DNA of 64,000 bases from RUG12461 sp045661345. Its GTDB lineage: Bacteria; Bacillota; Clostridia; Lachnospirales; Lachnospiraceae. A program made the position numbers and the translations under genes. The notes under the pieces are model-generated. The model saw only the letters and a program-made list of their open reading frames with translations. It ran no database searches and was not told the origin of the DNA. The stretch is taken from assembly GCA_045661345.1 (NCBI GenBank), contig JAZRFM010000016.1, forward strand, positions 17,656-81,655, in the 5' to 3' direction. Shown here piece by piece: positions 1 to 7,727 of the stretch. Numbering within the stretch: position 1 is the stretch's first letter; each line of letters starts with the position of its first letter.

Positions 1-1
1 A

Positions 2-1819
2 AAAGAAAATACCGGCAAATACGTCCTCCAGCTGGACGGACCGGAAGAATATGAAGAGTTTTCGCCGGAAACGATGGAAACCCTGGGGAAGTGTGCGAAT
101 CTGGGCCCGATGATGGCCGAGATGGTGCGGGGAAACGAAGGCTTCACGCTGGATAATGTGATTGCGACGCCGGATGGCGTCTGTATCGGCATGGACAATC
201 TGTCCGGCGGAAAGTTTGATGAAAATGGAGAGGTCATTCCCTATGACGCAAGAGAGTTTCCCTGGTTTCAGGATGCCATCAGGGAGAATACCGTTGTGTT
301 TTCTGTTACACACAGTCATTTTTATGACCTGAACGAGGTCATCTACAGTGTACCGGTATACGTGGACGGAAAGCTGGGTGCGGTGCTGGAGGGGTCTTCC
401 CGCATGGATATTCTGGAGCGTAAGCTGACGGAACGGAATATCGGTAAGGGCGGGTTTTCCATTCTGGTTACCGATAACGGGCAGCTGGTCTGCTCTCCCC
501 GGACAGACGGTGAGCTGAAAATGAGAGAGGATGTGACGGAGGATATCCGTCCCGGGATCAATGGCGGTCTGGCAGAGGTCATCAACAAAGGACTTTCCGG
601 TGAGACCGGCGTAACGCTGACGCAGGTGGACGGCAATTCCTATTATACTGCCTATGCACCTCTTAATACGATTGGCTGGACCCAGCTCGCTTTTGTCTCC
701 GAGGAGGAACTGCAAGCGCCGGCAAAGAATCTGGTTCAGGAGATGGAAGCGTCGACGGACGATATGCTCTCCACCCTGCGGCATGAATTCGCGAATTCGG
801 CCGTCCTGACAGTGTTCATTCTGGCAGGCATCATCCTCTTTTCCATCCTGATTGTCGGTTCCCTTGCGAAAAAACGGGTAGAGCCCATCAAGCATATGAC
901 GATCAGGATCCGTAACTTCTTTACTGATGAAGCTATGGTCTTTGAAATGGAGGATATCTACAGAACCGGAGACGAGATTGAGACACTGGCGCGGTCATTT
1001 GAGATATTATCCGAGGAACTGAAGGAATACGTGGCGGAAAACATACGGATCTCTGCGGAAAAGGAGAGGATCGGTGCCGAGCTGAATGTCGCCAAAAAGA
1101 TTCAGGAGGATATGCTGCCGAATCTCTTCCCGATTTTCCCGGACAGGAAAGAGTTCGATATCTATGCTTCCATGAAGCCGGCCAAGGAAGTGGGGGGAGA
1201 TTTCTATGATATCTTCCTGGTCGATGACGATCATCTTTGTGTGGTTGTGGGAGACGTCTCCGGGAAAGGAGTCCCTGCGGCGCTTTTCATGGTGATTTCC
1301 AAGACAATGCTGAAAAACCGTGCGCAGGCAGGCGGTAAGCCCTCCGAGATTCTGTACGATGTCAACAACAGCCTGCACGAGGGAAATAAAGAAAAAATGT
1401 TCGTGACAGTCTGGCTGGGGATCCTTACCATTTCCACCGGGGAGGTGGTATGGGCCAGTGCGGGACATGAATATCCCGTCATCGGCCGGGCAGAGGGTGA
1501 CTATGAACTGTACGAAGATAAACACGGATTTGTTCTGGGCGGCATGAAAGGGATGCCCTATCGTGACAATGAGCTGGTGTTGAATCAGGGAGATGCGTTG
1601 TTCCTCTATACGGATGGTTTGCCGGAGGCCACCAATGCGAAGGGGCAGCGGCTGGAGGAAAAAGGAATGCTTGCGGCATTGAACGCGCACAGAACGGATA
1701 CGACAGAACAATTGCTGAAAAATGTTGCGGAAGAAGTGAACCGGTTTGTCGGGGATGCGCCGCAGTTTGATGACCTGACAATGTTGGTATTAACATACGG
1801 GGAATCTGTCACGGAATAA
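2..1819 (+). CDS. Cache-HAMP-SpoIIE (PP2C) serine phosphatase, 5' partial
   Basis: The reading frame is open from the first bases of the window, so the N-terminus lies outside. The visible part starts in an extracellular Cache-like sensor domain, followed by a membrane segment (about bases 799-870, VLTVFILAGIILFSILIVGS), a HAMP-like linker, a short coiled coil (about 1030-1110) and a SpoIIE/RsbU-type PP2C phosphatase domain to the end. The metal-site motifs VGGDFYD (near 1190) and GDVSGKGVPAALFM (near 1250) are present. Such enzymes dephosphorylate STAS-domain antagonists to release a partner-switched regulator. The kinase and STAS genes that would complete the switch follow directly. The ligand of the sensor is unknown. 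Confidence 0.93.
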   Translation, partial: KENTGKYVLQLDGPEEYEEFSPETMETLGKCANLGPMMAEMVRGNEGFTLDNVIATPDGVCIGMDNLSGGKFDENGEVIPYDAREFPWFQDAIRENTVVFSVTHSHFYDLNEVIYSVPVYVDGKLGAVLEGSSRMDILERKLTERNIGKGGFSILVTDNGQLVCSPRTDGELKMREDVTEDIRPGINGGLAEVINKGLSGETGVTLTQVDGNSYYTAYAPLNTIGWTQLAFVSEEELQAPAKNLVQEMEASTDDMLSTLRHEFANSAVLTVFILAGIILFSILIVGSLAKKRVEPIKHMTIRIRNFFTDEAMVFEMEDIYRTGDEIETLARSFEILSEELKEYVAENIRISAEKERIGAELNVAKKIQEDMLPNLFPIFPDRKEFDIYASMKPAKEVGGDFYDIFLVDDDHLCVVVGDVSGKGVPAALFMVISKTMLKNRAQAGGKPSEILYDVNNSLHEGNKEKMFVTVWLGILTISTGEVVWASAGHEYPVIGRAEGDYELYEDKHGFVLGGMKGMPYRDNELVLNQGDALFLYTDGLPEATNAKGQRLEEKGMLAALNAHRTDTTEQLLKNVAEEVNRFVGDAPQFDDLTMLVLTYGESVTE

Positions 1820-1860
1820 GTCTGTATCACAGTTCGTATGGTAATCCAGGTGGAGAACGT

Positions 1861-2283
1861 ATGAAAGAAATAAAGGTAGCGGCAGATCGCGGCAATATGC
1901 AAAAGGTGCTGGATTTTGTGGAGGATGAGATCAAACAGAATCCTGATTTCAGCCACACGGATTTACTCCAGATTCATATGGTCATTGATGAGATCTTTGG
2001 AAACATTGCATCCTACGCTTACGATGACAGCGGGGGCGATGTGAAGGTCATGATGGATTTCGACAAAGCACAGGGAAATATGACACTTGTGTTTTCGGAT
2101 GAGGGGAAGCCGTATAATCCCCTGCAGAATGAGGATCCGGATGTGACGCTGCCGGCAGATAAACGCAGAGTCGGCGGTCTGGGGATTTTTATGGTAAAAA
2201 ATACAATGGATGAAATAGCATACGAAAACAAAGACGGCAGGAACATATTGACAATGAAAAAACAAGGAGGTAACCATGTTTAA
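1861..2283 (+). CDS. RsbW/SpoIIAB-like anti-sigma serine kinase (HATPase)
   Basis: A 140-residue single-domain GHKL ATPase. It shows an N box (VIDEIFGNIASYAY), a G1 box (FSDEGKPYNP) and a G2 box (GGLGIFMVKNT). Proteins of this size and make-up phosphorylate STAS antagonists on serine and bind a sigma factor or another target. It sits 41 bases after the phosphatase and overlaps the STAS gene by 8 bases, so the three genes form a partner-switch operon. The target is not visible: no sigma factor gene lies in this window. Confidence 0.9.
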   Translation: MKEIKVAADRGNMQKVLDFVEDEIKQNPDFSHTDLLQIHMVIDEIFGNIASYAYDDSGGDVKVMMDFDKAQGNMTLVFSDEGKPYNPLQNEDPDVTLPADKRRVGGLGIFMVKNTMDEIAYENKDGRNILTMKKQGGNHV

Positions 2284-2578
2284 CGTAAAAACAGAGATTT
2301 CAGGCGAATCAATTCTCATTTCACTGGAGGGGCTGCTGGATTCCCAGACTGCACCGGAGCTGACAGCTGTGCTGGACGAAAATCTGGGCAAGGTGAACAA
2401 CATCCGGTTTGACTTTGCAAAACTTGAATATCTGACGAGCGCGGGACTGCGGGCAATTCTGGTGGCACAGCAGGAAATGAACGACAAGAACGGTGTCATG
2501 ACCGTAACAAACATCTCGGACGATATTATGAAGATTTTTGAGATGACGGGGTTTGCTGATGTATTGACGATTGTGTGA
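2276..2578 (+). CDS. STAS-domain anti-sigma factor antagonist
   Basis: A 100-residue single STAS domain. The phospho-acceptor loop reads YLTSAGLRAIL, with Ser55 at the position phosphorylated in SpoIIAA and RsbV. The usual preceding Asp is Thr here, a mild deviation. It is preceded by a strong AGGAGG ribosome site and overlaps the kinase gene. When dephosphorylated by the upstream SpoIIE-type phosphatase it would sequester the kinase. Confidence 0.92.
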   Translation: MFNVKTEISGESILISLEGLLDSQTAPELTAVLDENLGKVNNIRFDFAKLEYLTSAGLRAILVAQQEMNDKNGVMTVTNISDDIMKIFEMTGFADVLTIV

Positions 2579-2584
2579 AAAAAT

Positions 2585-2606
2585 CGGAAAGACACATAAC
2601 TTTCCG
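2585..2606 (+). terminator. Hairpin after the STAS gene, weak terminator candidate
   Basis: CGGAAAG (2585-2591) pairs perfectly with CTTTCCG (2600-2606) across an 8-base loop. No U tract follows, so termination would be inefficient or factor-assisted. It lies between the STAS stop codon and a promoter-like sequence for the next gene. Confidence 0.35.
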
Positions 2607-2613
2607 CTTGAGC

Positions 2614-2642
2614 CTGCCAAAGAATCTGCAAAATGGTATAAT
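2614..2642 (+). promoter_or_regulatory. Candidate sigma-A promoter for the acetyltransferase pair
   Basis: CTGCCA (2614-2619), 17 bases, then a perfect TATAAT (2637-2642). This places a start about 45 bases upstream of the ribosome site of the next gene. Confidence 0.5.
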
Positions 2643-2695
2643 GAAAGTGATCTCCCTTCTTTCGCGGCTAGGGAGTGTTTCAGGAGGAGCCAGAC

Positions 2696-3601
2696 ATGAA
2701 AAGAGTAGCTATAAACGAAGCAATTTTGGATGCATTTTTGCCCATGGATTTCTACGGGAAGACGGACATGCTTTCTCTACCGGGCAGTTTTGCTCTCGGG
2801 ATTACGCTGGAGGACGGAGAGGAAGATGAACCTGTGGGTTTGATCGTTTGTACGCAGGACGAAGACCGGCTCGTGATAGAATGGATTTATGTCATGCCGG
2901 ACTGCCGTGGCGACGGGATCGGAAGCGAACTCCTGTATCTGGCATTCTGCGAGGGAGAAGCACGGGGGTTTGTGGATGCCGCTGCCAGAGTCTCGGATGA
3001 ATTTGAAGCGAATGACTATGGGTGGAACACAAAAAGCTTTTTCGAAAATGAGGTGTTTTCCGGCACGGAGAAGGGGGAGTATGACTGGCGGATCTCCTTT
3101 CGTGAACTGGAAAAAATACTGATGCGGGATGAGGAGCTGAATGAATCCTCTGCCAGAAAAGTGATCCGGCTTTGCGACATGAAACCCGATGTGCTGAAAG
3201 AAGCAGCAGAATCGCTTGCAGCTCGTTTTGACGGGAGTGCTTCCCTGCCGATGGAGGCAGCGATCTCTGTTGCAAACTGGAACACAAGCTTCTTACTGAA
3301 GAAGGGCAATGACTACGTTGGCATCCTTCTGATCCGGAAAGTGGAGCAAACCTGGTATCCTTATCTGTTGTATGCATTTGATGATGAGGTGGGCGAGACG
3401 CTTATCCGTGCAGCACTCTACTGCAGCGAGGATGTCTGTATGCCCAAGGATGAGATTGCGATTGAGATCAAGACAATTTCTACGAAAAGATTGCTGCAGA
3501 AAATAGGATTGCCGGGACAGGCATATGACGTAACCTATTGTCTTTGTTCCATGAAGGCTTTTACAGAAAGAAAAGCTGAGGTAGAGACCGAAGAGTCTTA
3601 A
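2696..3601 (+). CDS. GNAT-family N-acetyltransferase, two-domain
   Basis: The ATG at 2696 is chosen over an in-frame GTG at 2675 because AGGAGG (2682-2687) is correctly spaced for it; this gives 301 residues. The N-terminal half carries the acetyl-CoA pyrophosphate loop motif CRGDGIGSELLYLAF, near residue 75. The C-terminal half looks like a second, degenerate GNAT lobe. The substrate cannot be read from sequence. It sits 11 bases upstream of another gene of similar build, so the two are probably co-transcribed. Confidence 0.7.
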   Translation: MKRVAINEAILDAFLPMDFYGKTDMLSLPGSFALGITLEDGEEDEPVGLIVCTQDEDRLVIEWIYVMPDCRGDGIGSELLYLAFCEGEARGFVDAAARVSDEFEANDYGWNTKSFFENEVFSGTEKGEYDWRISFRELEKILMRDEELNESSARKVIRLCDMKPDVLKEAAESLAARFDGSASLPMEAAISVANWNTSFLLKKGNDYVGILLIRKVEQTWYPYLLYAFDDEVGETLIRAALYCSEDVCMPKDEIAIEIKTISTKRLLQKIGLPGQAYDVTYCLCSMKAFTERKAEVETEES

Positions 3602-3612
3602 GGGAGAACAGA

Positions 3613-4467
3613 ATGGAAATCATAGAACTGACCGAGGATAATATTCAGGAATATGTGTCTTTTATCGGTGAGGATGTGGCAGAACATATCGGCCGCATTT
3701 TCTATCGCGGACTCATTGCGTTGTCAGAAGACCAAAAGGATATGGCGGCCGGTATCATCTGGCGGTACACAAACCTGACGGAAAAGAAGGATACGGAGAG
3801 TGTGATCGAGTGGCTCAAAATTCAGGATCCGGAGGCCGCCGGAGCGTTGTTTGGTGCATATTCCGAACACATTGCAAAGGAAAAGGCGGTACGTTCCCAT
3901 GCTGTGATCCCCGTGAAGGACACCGGCAGGGAACAGCAGGCATTGAAGGAGGCAGGCTTCAAAATCAGGCTGACGGAAGGTGACAATATTATTGTTTCCC
4001 TGTCCGAGCTTTTCGAGCTTCCTATTATGAAAAACCGCAATGTACCGGACTATATCCATCCGCTGAATACATTGGTATCACGGCGTTTCCGGAGAGGTGT
4101 GCAGCAGTGTATCTCGATTGGTCAAAGGGGGCTTTGCGAGGATCTGGAATATTTGCCCATGACCTGGTTTGATCCGGACATCTCTTTCTATGCGGAAAAG
4201 GATGGTAAATTCTGTGGTTTTTTGCTGTTCCATAAGATGCCCTCGGATATGATCGCGATCCAGCTCATGACCGGAATCGGAAAAGACTTTCAGCAGACGA
4301 TTCTCGGCATGATACGGAAGTGTATGATCACTATGGAGGAAAACTACCCGGCGGATACGAAGATCCTGATGAATCGACGTAATCAGGCGTCCTTGAAGCT
4401 TGCGGAAAAACTGTTACCGAGGGGCTTCGGAATCCCGGTCTTTGCGGGCGGCAGGGAGGAAAGCTGA
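3613..4467 (+). CDS. Hypothetical protein, probable GNAT-like fold
   Basis: A 284-residue soluble protein with no signal peptide or membrane segment. The segment DISFYAEKDGKFCGFLLFHK followed by MIRKCMITMEENY and MNRRNQASLKLAEKLLPRGF has the order of strands and helices seen in GNAT acetyltransferases, but I see no clear acetyl-CoA motif. It follows the preceding acetyltransferase by 11 bases with an AGGGAGA ribosome site. Its function is unknown; it may be a partner or degenerate paralogue of its neighbour. Confidence 0.6.
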   Translation: MEIIELTEDNIQEYVSFIGEDVAEHIGRIFYRGLIALSEDQKDMAAGIIWRYTNLTEKKDTESVIEWLKIQDPEAAGALFGAYSEHIAKEKAVRSHAVIPVKDTGREQQALKEAGFKIRLTEGDNIIVSLSELFELPIMKNRNVPDYIHPLNTLVSRRFRRGVQQCISIGQRGLCEDLEYLPMTWFDPDISFYAEKDGKFCGFLLFHKMPSDMIAIQLMTGIGKDFQQTILGMIRKCMITMEENYPADTKILMNRRNQASLKLAEKLLPRGFGIPVFAGGREES

Positions 4468-4616
4468 CCTGCGTATCCTGACGGAGCGCTTCAGGAAAGA
4501 CTGATTTACTCAGTCTTTCCTAAAAAAAAGATTCCTGCTGGTTTTGAAGACCGGCGAGAGCCCATCATCAGGAGTTTTGCGAATCAGGATGCTTCAAATT
4601 ACATATTCAACAAAGG

Positions 4617-4661
4617 AAAGGAGAGCGTGGCTGATGGTCGCGCTCTTTCTTCGTCCTTTTT
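4617..4661 (+). terminator. Candidate intrinsic terminator
   Basis: GAGAGCG (4621-4627) pairs with CGCTCTT (4641-4647) with one G-T pair. The flanking AAAG/CTTT bases can extend the stem, and a T run follows at 4657-4661. It would end the transcript of the acetyltransferase pair. Confidence 0.5.
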
Positions 4662-4708
4662 CGAGCAGAGTACAATATTCAACTTTTGACATTTTTTTAA
4701 CAAAATTA

Positions 4709-4739
4709 TTGCCATGTGCGTGAATTTGTCGTATATAAT
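4709..4739 (+). promoter_or_regulatory. Candidate promoter for the large paralogue pair
   Basis: TTGCCA (4709-4714) followed after 17 bases by TATATA (4732-4737), with an overlapping TATAAT at 4734-4739. It sits in an AT-rich stretch about 50 bases ahead of the gene's AGGAGGA ribosome site. Confidence 0.55.
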
Positions 4740-4789
4740 AATAACAGTAGGGTGATAGTTGTTTTCAATAAATTCAGGAGGAAAACAAT

Positions 4790-7600
4790 ATGGATGATAG
4801 CTTGTTCTTTAACCGACAAAAACGTAGAAATGGGGAACATGTTGATCTGGCGTCAAGGATGAGAAGCAATTTTCTTGACATGACTGAGTCGAAAATGCTC
4901 ACCTACGCGCAGGCTCAGGAACAACAGTTCCGGGAAGCCAATCATGGATTTATGGAGATGGTTCCGAATGAATTTTATATGGAGGGCCGGACGAAGCAAA
5001 ACGTGCTCATGATTGACGAGCTTCTGGATAGCGCCGATACCCTCCACCTCACCGCGACGCAGAAGGAAGATCTGCGTATCCGGCGAAATCGTGTCAAAGA
5101 CTTTGAGCTACTGAACCATCATACAAAAGATGACAGCAAAGAGATGAGATTGTTAAAGGAAGAGATTCGTGAGTACGATAGGTTATTGTCCAGAAAACCG
5201 GCATCACTCGAGGATCTGCAGCAATTTTGCGCGGAGATAGAAAGAAAGTGTGATGATGCGATTGCGCGTTGTGACAAATATCTGGGGAGGGGAAAGCCTC
5301 TGTCATTCTGGAAAAAGAACAGAAATGAACGGTATCATATGGTAGAAGAGGCGAAGGCGCGTTATTTGAAGGAAAAAAATGTCATAAAGACTCTTTCCCA
5401 GCTGACGGATGTCGACCAGTATTTACAAGCCGATGATACGATGCTGGATCTGATGAACATTGAAAAGATCAATGATCGGTTGGTGGAGCGTGAGATAGAA
5501 CAAAGACGCAGGCAGTGGGAAGAGCAGCAGCAGCGGGAACGGGAAGAAGCAGAACGCCGGGCAGAAGCAGAGCGCCAGGCAGAAGAAGAGCGCCACCGTC
5601 GGGAACAAGAAGAGCAGCAGCGGGAACGGGAAGAAGCAGAACGTCGGGCAGAAGCAGAGCGCCGGGCAGAAGAAGAACGCCACCGTCAGGAAGAAGAGCG
5701 TCAGAACCAGCAGCAGAACGAGCAGAACCAGCAGCAAGAAGAGCAGCAAGAAGAGCAGCAGCAAGAAGAGCAGCAGCAACAGCAGCAGCAACAGCAGCAA
5801 CAGCAGCAACAGGAACAGCAGGAATTATATGGAACGAAAGTGCTGGATCAGCTGAAGAATCTGGAGAAAACGCCGGAAATGCAAGCGATCGAAACTGCGA
5901 TTACAGATATTCAAACCGAGATGGCGAAGGAGATGCCCGCTGTCCAGGTGATGCAGGATAAGGATCAAGAGAAGAAAGCAGAACGCCGCGCGCGCAAAGG
6001 CAAGGATGGTGTGGATGCTCTTTGCGTGAAAATGGTCAGACTTTTTGGTGCATTGGATCAGCGCATTAATGATTGGCTGAAAAAGAATAATGGTGCGGGA
6101 AATGGGGAAAATAACGCATTAAAGGCTATTTTGGAGAACCTTCGGGAACAGACGAAAGTGGATCGTACCCAATTCAAGGATAAGGTTGTTCAATATCGTT
6201 CCTATATCGCGGGGAATGCAGAAGAGGCCGCCAAAAATCATTCATGGTTTGATGCATGGAAATATGTCCGTAGCGTTTCTTATGATCTGGATCAAAACAA
6301 CAATGGATTGGAAACCAAAACCATGGGAGCCGGTGCTTCGATGATTACGTTAATCAAGGATACAAAGAAGAAACAAAAGGTTTATTTCCGTCTGGGAGAG
6401 AACGCAGGAGGATTTAATGCGGAAGAACTGGTGAAAACCTTTATGGAGTCTGTCAAAGGAGAAGCCCAGCTCGACGACGCCACGAAGGAGGATCTCAGGA
6501 AGGCGTTTGTTAGTTTGTTTCCCCAACATATACTGAATGTTATCAAGAGGGGGTTCGAACGGCAGGATGAAGGTTTAATTCGTGAAGGGGTAGACGCACT
6601 GGATGCAAAGGGAGTGAGCAATTATCGGAGTAGTGATGTCAGGAAAAATATAGATGAGTATGCTCAGACCGATACCTGTCCGGACATACTCAAACAGGCG
6701 TACCAGCGTGCAAACGACGAAGTCAAAACAGAGATAGGAAAAGTGTTTACCTTATTTGCGAAAAAATATTTCCAGTGGAGTTTTTCAGTTGGTGCCGCGA
6801 AAATTGATCCGGAACAAAGTCTTACAGATCGAAATGTTGCTACAAGCAGGTTGGCCGGCTTGCTCGGGCTTAGTTCCATGATCAGCGATTCCAGAACAGC
6901 GGTGATCAAAAAGGATGGAAAAGAGGTCATGGGAAATGTGATGGAGGACTCAAGGGGAAAAGTGATAGATCGAGTGAGGGGTAACTGGACCTACTCTGAT
7001 AAGGCGATCGGGCAGGTGTATACATTGCAGGTCTTTGATATGATATGCGGACAGATTGACCGGCACCGCGGGAATTACCATGTCATTGAAAAGAACCAGA
7101 AGGTGAACAGCATCAAGGCAATCGACAACGATATGTCCTTCGGAAGGCTGACGTGGGATACGATTGCACCAGGGTACGAAAACCTTCCGCCGCTTACGGA
7201 ATGCCATGTGCGTGCAATGCCGATCGCGGTAATCAACCAGATACTTTCTCTGGATGAAAAGATTTTGCAGGAGGCGCTTGGTGATGTCCTGGACAGTACT
7301 AGCATTGATTATTTGGTTGACCGACTTGCAGGTGTACAAAGAACCATCATAGAATATGCCGAAAAGGATGAGTCCGGACTTACGATAAGCGCAGACGGCA
7401 AGTCAGCCGAGTTTACGGGAGAAGATAAGGATGACACGCTGCGGATGCTGAAAGCGGTGAAGAAACAAAGCGGACTCCCCTATCATATTAGGCTCGATGG
7501 AGGAGAAACTATCTTTGATAATAATCAGATCTGGTGGGATAACCTTACGGAACAAACGCTTGATGAGAAGATAGAGGCGAGAAGAGGGGAGTTGGCTTAG
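4790..7600 (+). CDS. Large protein with coiled coil, Gln/Glu/Arg repeats and a PI4K-like kinase core (paralogue 1)
   Basis: 936 residues, no signal peptide. Residues about 1-240 are helical, including KEDLRIRRNRVKDFELLN, which is shared with the next gene. About 243-344 is a low-complexity charged coil made of two 28-30 residue repeats and a run of 14 glutamines. About 350-936 is a conserved C-terminal domain. In that domain CGQIDRHRGNYHV (Asp757, Asn762) and IKAIDNDMSFG (Asp779) have the spacing and residues of the catalytic loop and metal-binding loop of PI4K type II, FAM20C or HipA-like kinases. The preceding SRLAGLLGL...AVIKKDGKEVMG segment may be the N-lobe. The family is not one I recognise and kinase activity is inference. 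A strong AGGAGGA site precedes the ATG. Confidence 0.75.
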   Translation: MDDSLFFNRQKRRNGEHVDLASRMRSNFLDMTESKMLTYAQAQEQQFREANHGFMEMVPNEFYMEGRTKQNVLMIDELLDSADTLHLTATQKEDLRIRRNRVKDFELLNHHTKDDSKEMRLLKEEIREYDRLLSRKPASLEDLQQFCAEIERKCDDAIARCDKYLGRGKPLSFWKKNRNERYHMVEEAKARYLKEKNVIKTLSQLTDVDQYLQADDTMLDLMNIEKINDRLVEREIEQRRRQWEEQQQREREEAERRAEAERQAEEERHRREQEEQQREREEAERRAEAERRAEEERHRQEEERQNQQQNEQNQQQEEQQEEQQQEEQQQQQQQQQQQQQQEQQELYGTKVLDQLKNLEKTPEMQAIETAITDIQTEMAKEMPAVQVMQDKDQEKKAERRARKGKDGVDALCVKMVRLFGALDQRINDWLKKNNGAGNGENNALKAILENLREQTKVDRTQFKDKVVQYRSYIAGNAEEAAKNHSWFDAWKYVRSVSYDLDQNNNGLETKTMGAGASMITLIKDTKKKQKVYFRLGENAGGFNAEELVKTFMESVKGEAQLDDATKEDLRKAFVSLFPQHILNVIKRGFERQDEGLIREGVDALDAKGVSNYRSSDVRKNIDEYAQTDTCPDILKQAYQRANDEVKTEIGKVFTLFAKKYFQWSFSVGAAKIDPEQSLTDRNVATSRLAGLLGLSSMISDSRTAVIKKDGKEVMGNVMEDSRGKVIDRVRGNWTYSDKAIGQVYTLQVFDMICGQIDRHRGNYHVIEKNQKVNSIKAIDNDMSFGRLTWDTIAPGYENLPPLTECHVRAMPIAVINQILSLDEKILQEALGDVLDSTSIDYLVDRLAGVQRTIIEYAEKDESGLTISADGKSAEFTGEDKDDTLRMLKAVKKQSGLPYHIRLDGGETIFDNNQIWWDNLTEQTLDEKIEARRGELA
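5519..5695 (+). repeat. Two tandem 84-90 bp in-frame repeats
   Basis: Copy 1 starts at 5519 and copy 2 at 5609, both with GAAGAGCAGCAG. They encode near-identical units rich in Glu, Arg, Ala and Gln (EREEAERRAEAER is the shared core). Copy 1 has one extra CAG. Units are multiples of three, so copy-number change would lengthen the coil without shifting frame. Confidence 0.85.
5771..5812 (+). repeat. CAG/CAA microsatellite encoding 14 glutamines
   Basis: Fourteen consecutive CAG or CAA codons, flanked on both sides by further Gln/Glu-rich codons (about 5700-5827). It lies inside the first large paralogue only; the second paralogue lacks the whole low-complexity block. Confidence 0.9.
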
Positions 7601-7635
7601 AATAATCCCGCATGAAAAGACGCCCCGTAATACCG

Positions 7636-7667
7636 GCGCCCGCAGCGAGCTTCGCTGCGGGCGCTTT
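7636..7667 (+). terminator. Strong GC hairpin between the paralogues
   Basis: GCGCCCGCAGCGA (7636-7648) pairs perfectly over 13 bp with 7652-7664, with a 3-base loop and a short TTT. The stem is strong but the U tract is weak, so it may be an attenuator or partial terminator between the two paralogues. Confidence 0.6.
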
Positions 7668-7727
7668 CCTGCCGGGAAAAAGAAGGAACCCATGGTAAAA
7701 TCCTTCTGATCACAAGAGGAAAAAAGG

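Larger units (their letters stand above)
4468..4789. other. 322-base intergenic region with two hairpins and a promoter
   Basis: No gene seen. It holds a perfect 12-bp hairpin (4493-4504 with 4510-4521) followed by eight A's rather than T's, a terminator-like hairpin near 4621-4647, and a promoter-like sequence near 4709-4739. The AT-rich stretch 4660-4745 differs from the flanking coding sequence. Confidence 0.6.

Noticed and set aside
4493..4528. A perfect 12-bp hairpin as a terminator for the acetyltransferase genes
   Set aside because: It is followed by eight A's, not T's, and on the minus strand the T run precedes the stem, so it does not fit an intrinsic terminator on either strand. 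It is kept only as a hairpin in the gap description.
5515..5961. A 148-codon Arg/Ala-rich frame in the repeat region
   Set aside because: It exists only because the in-frame repeats are open in a second frame; it lacks a ribosome site and has no sense beyond the repeat.
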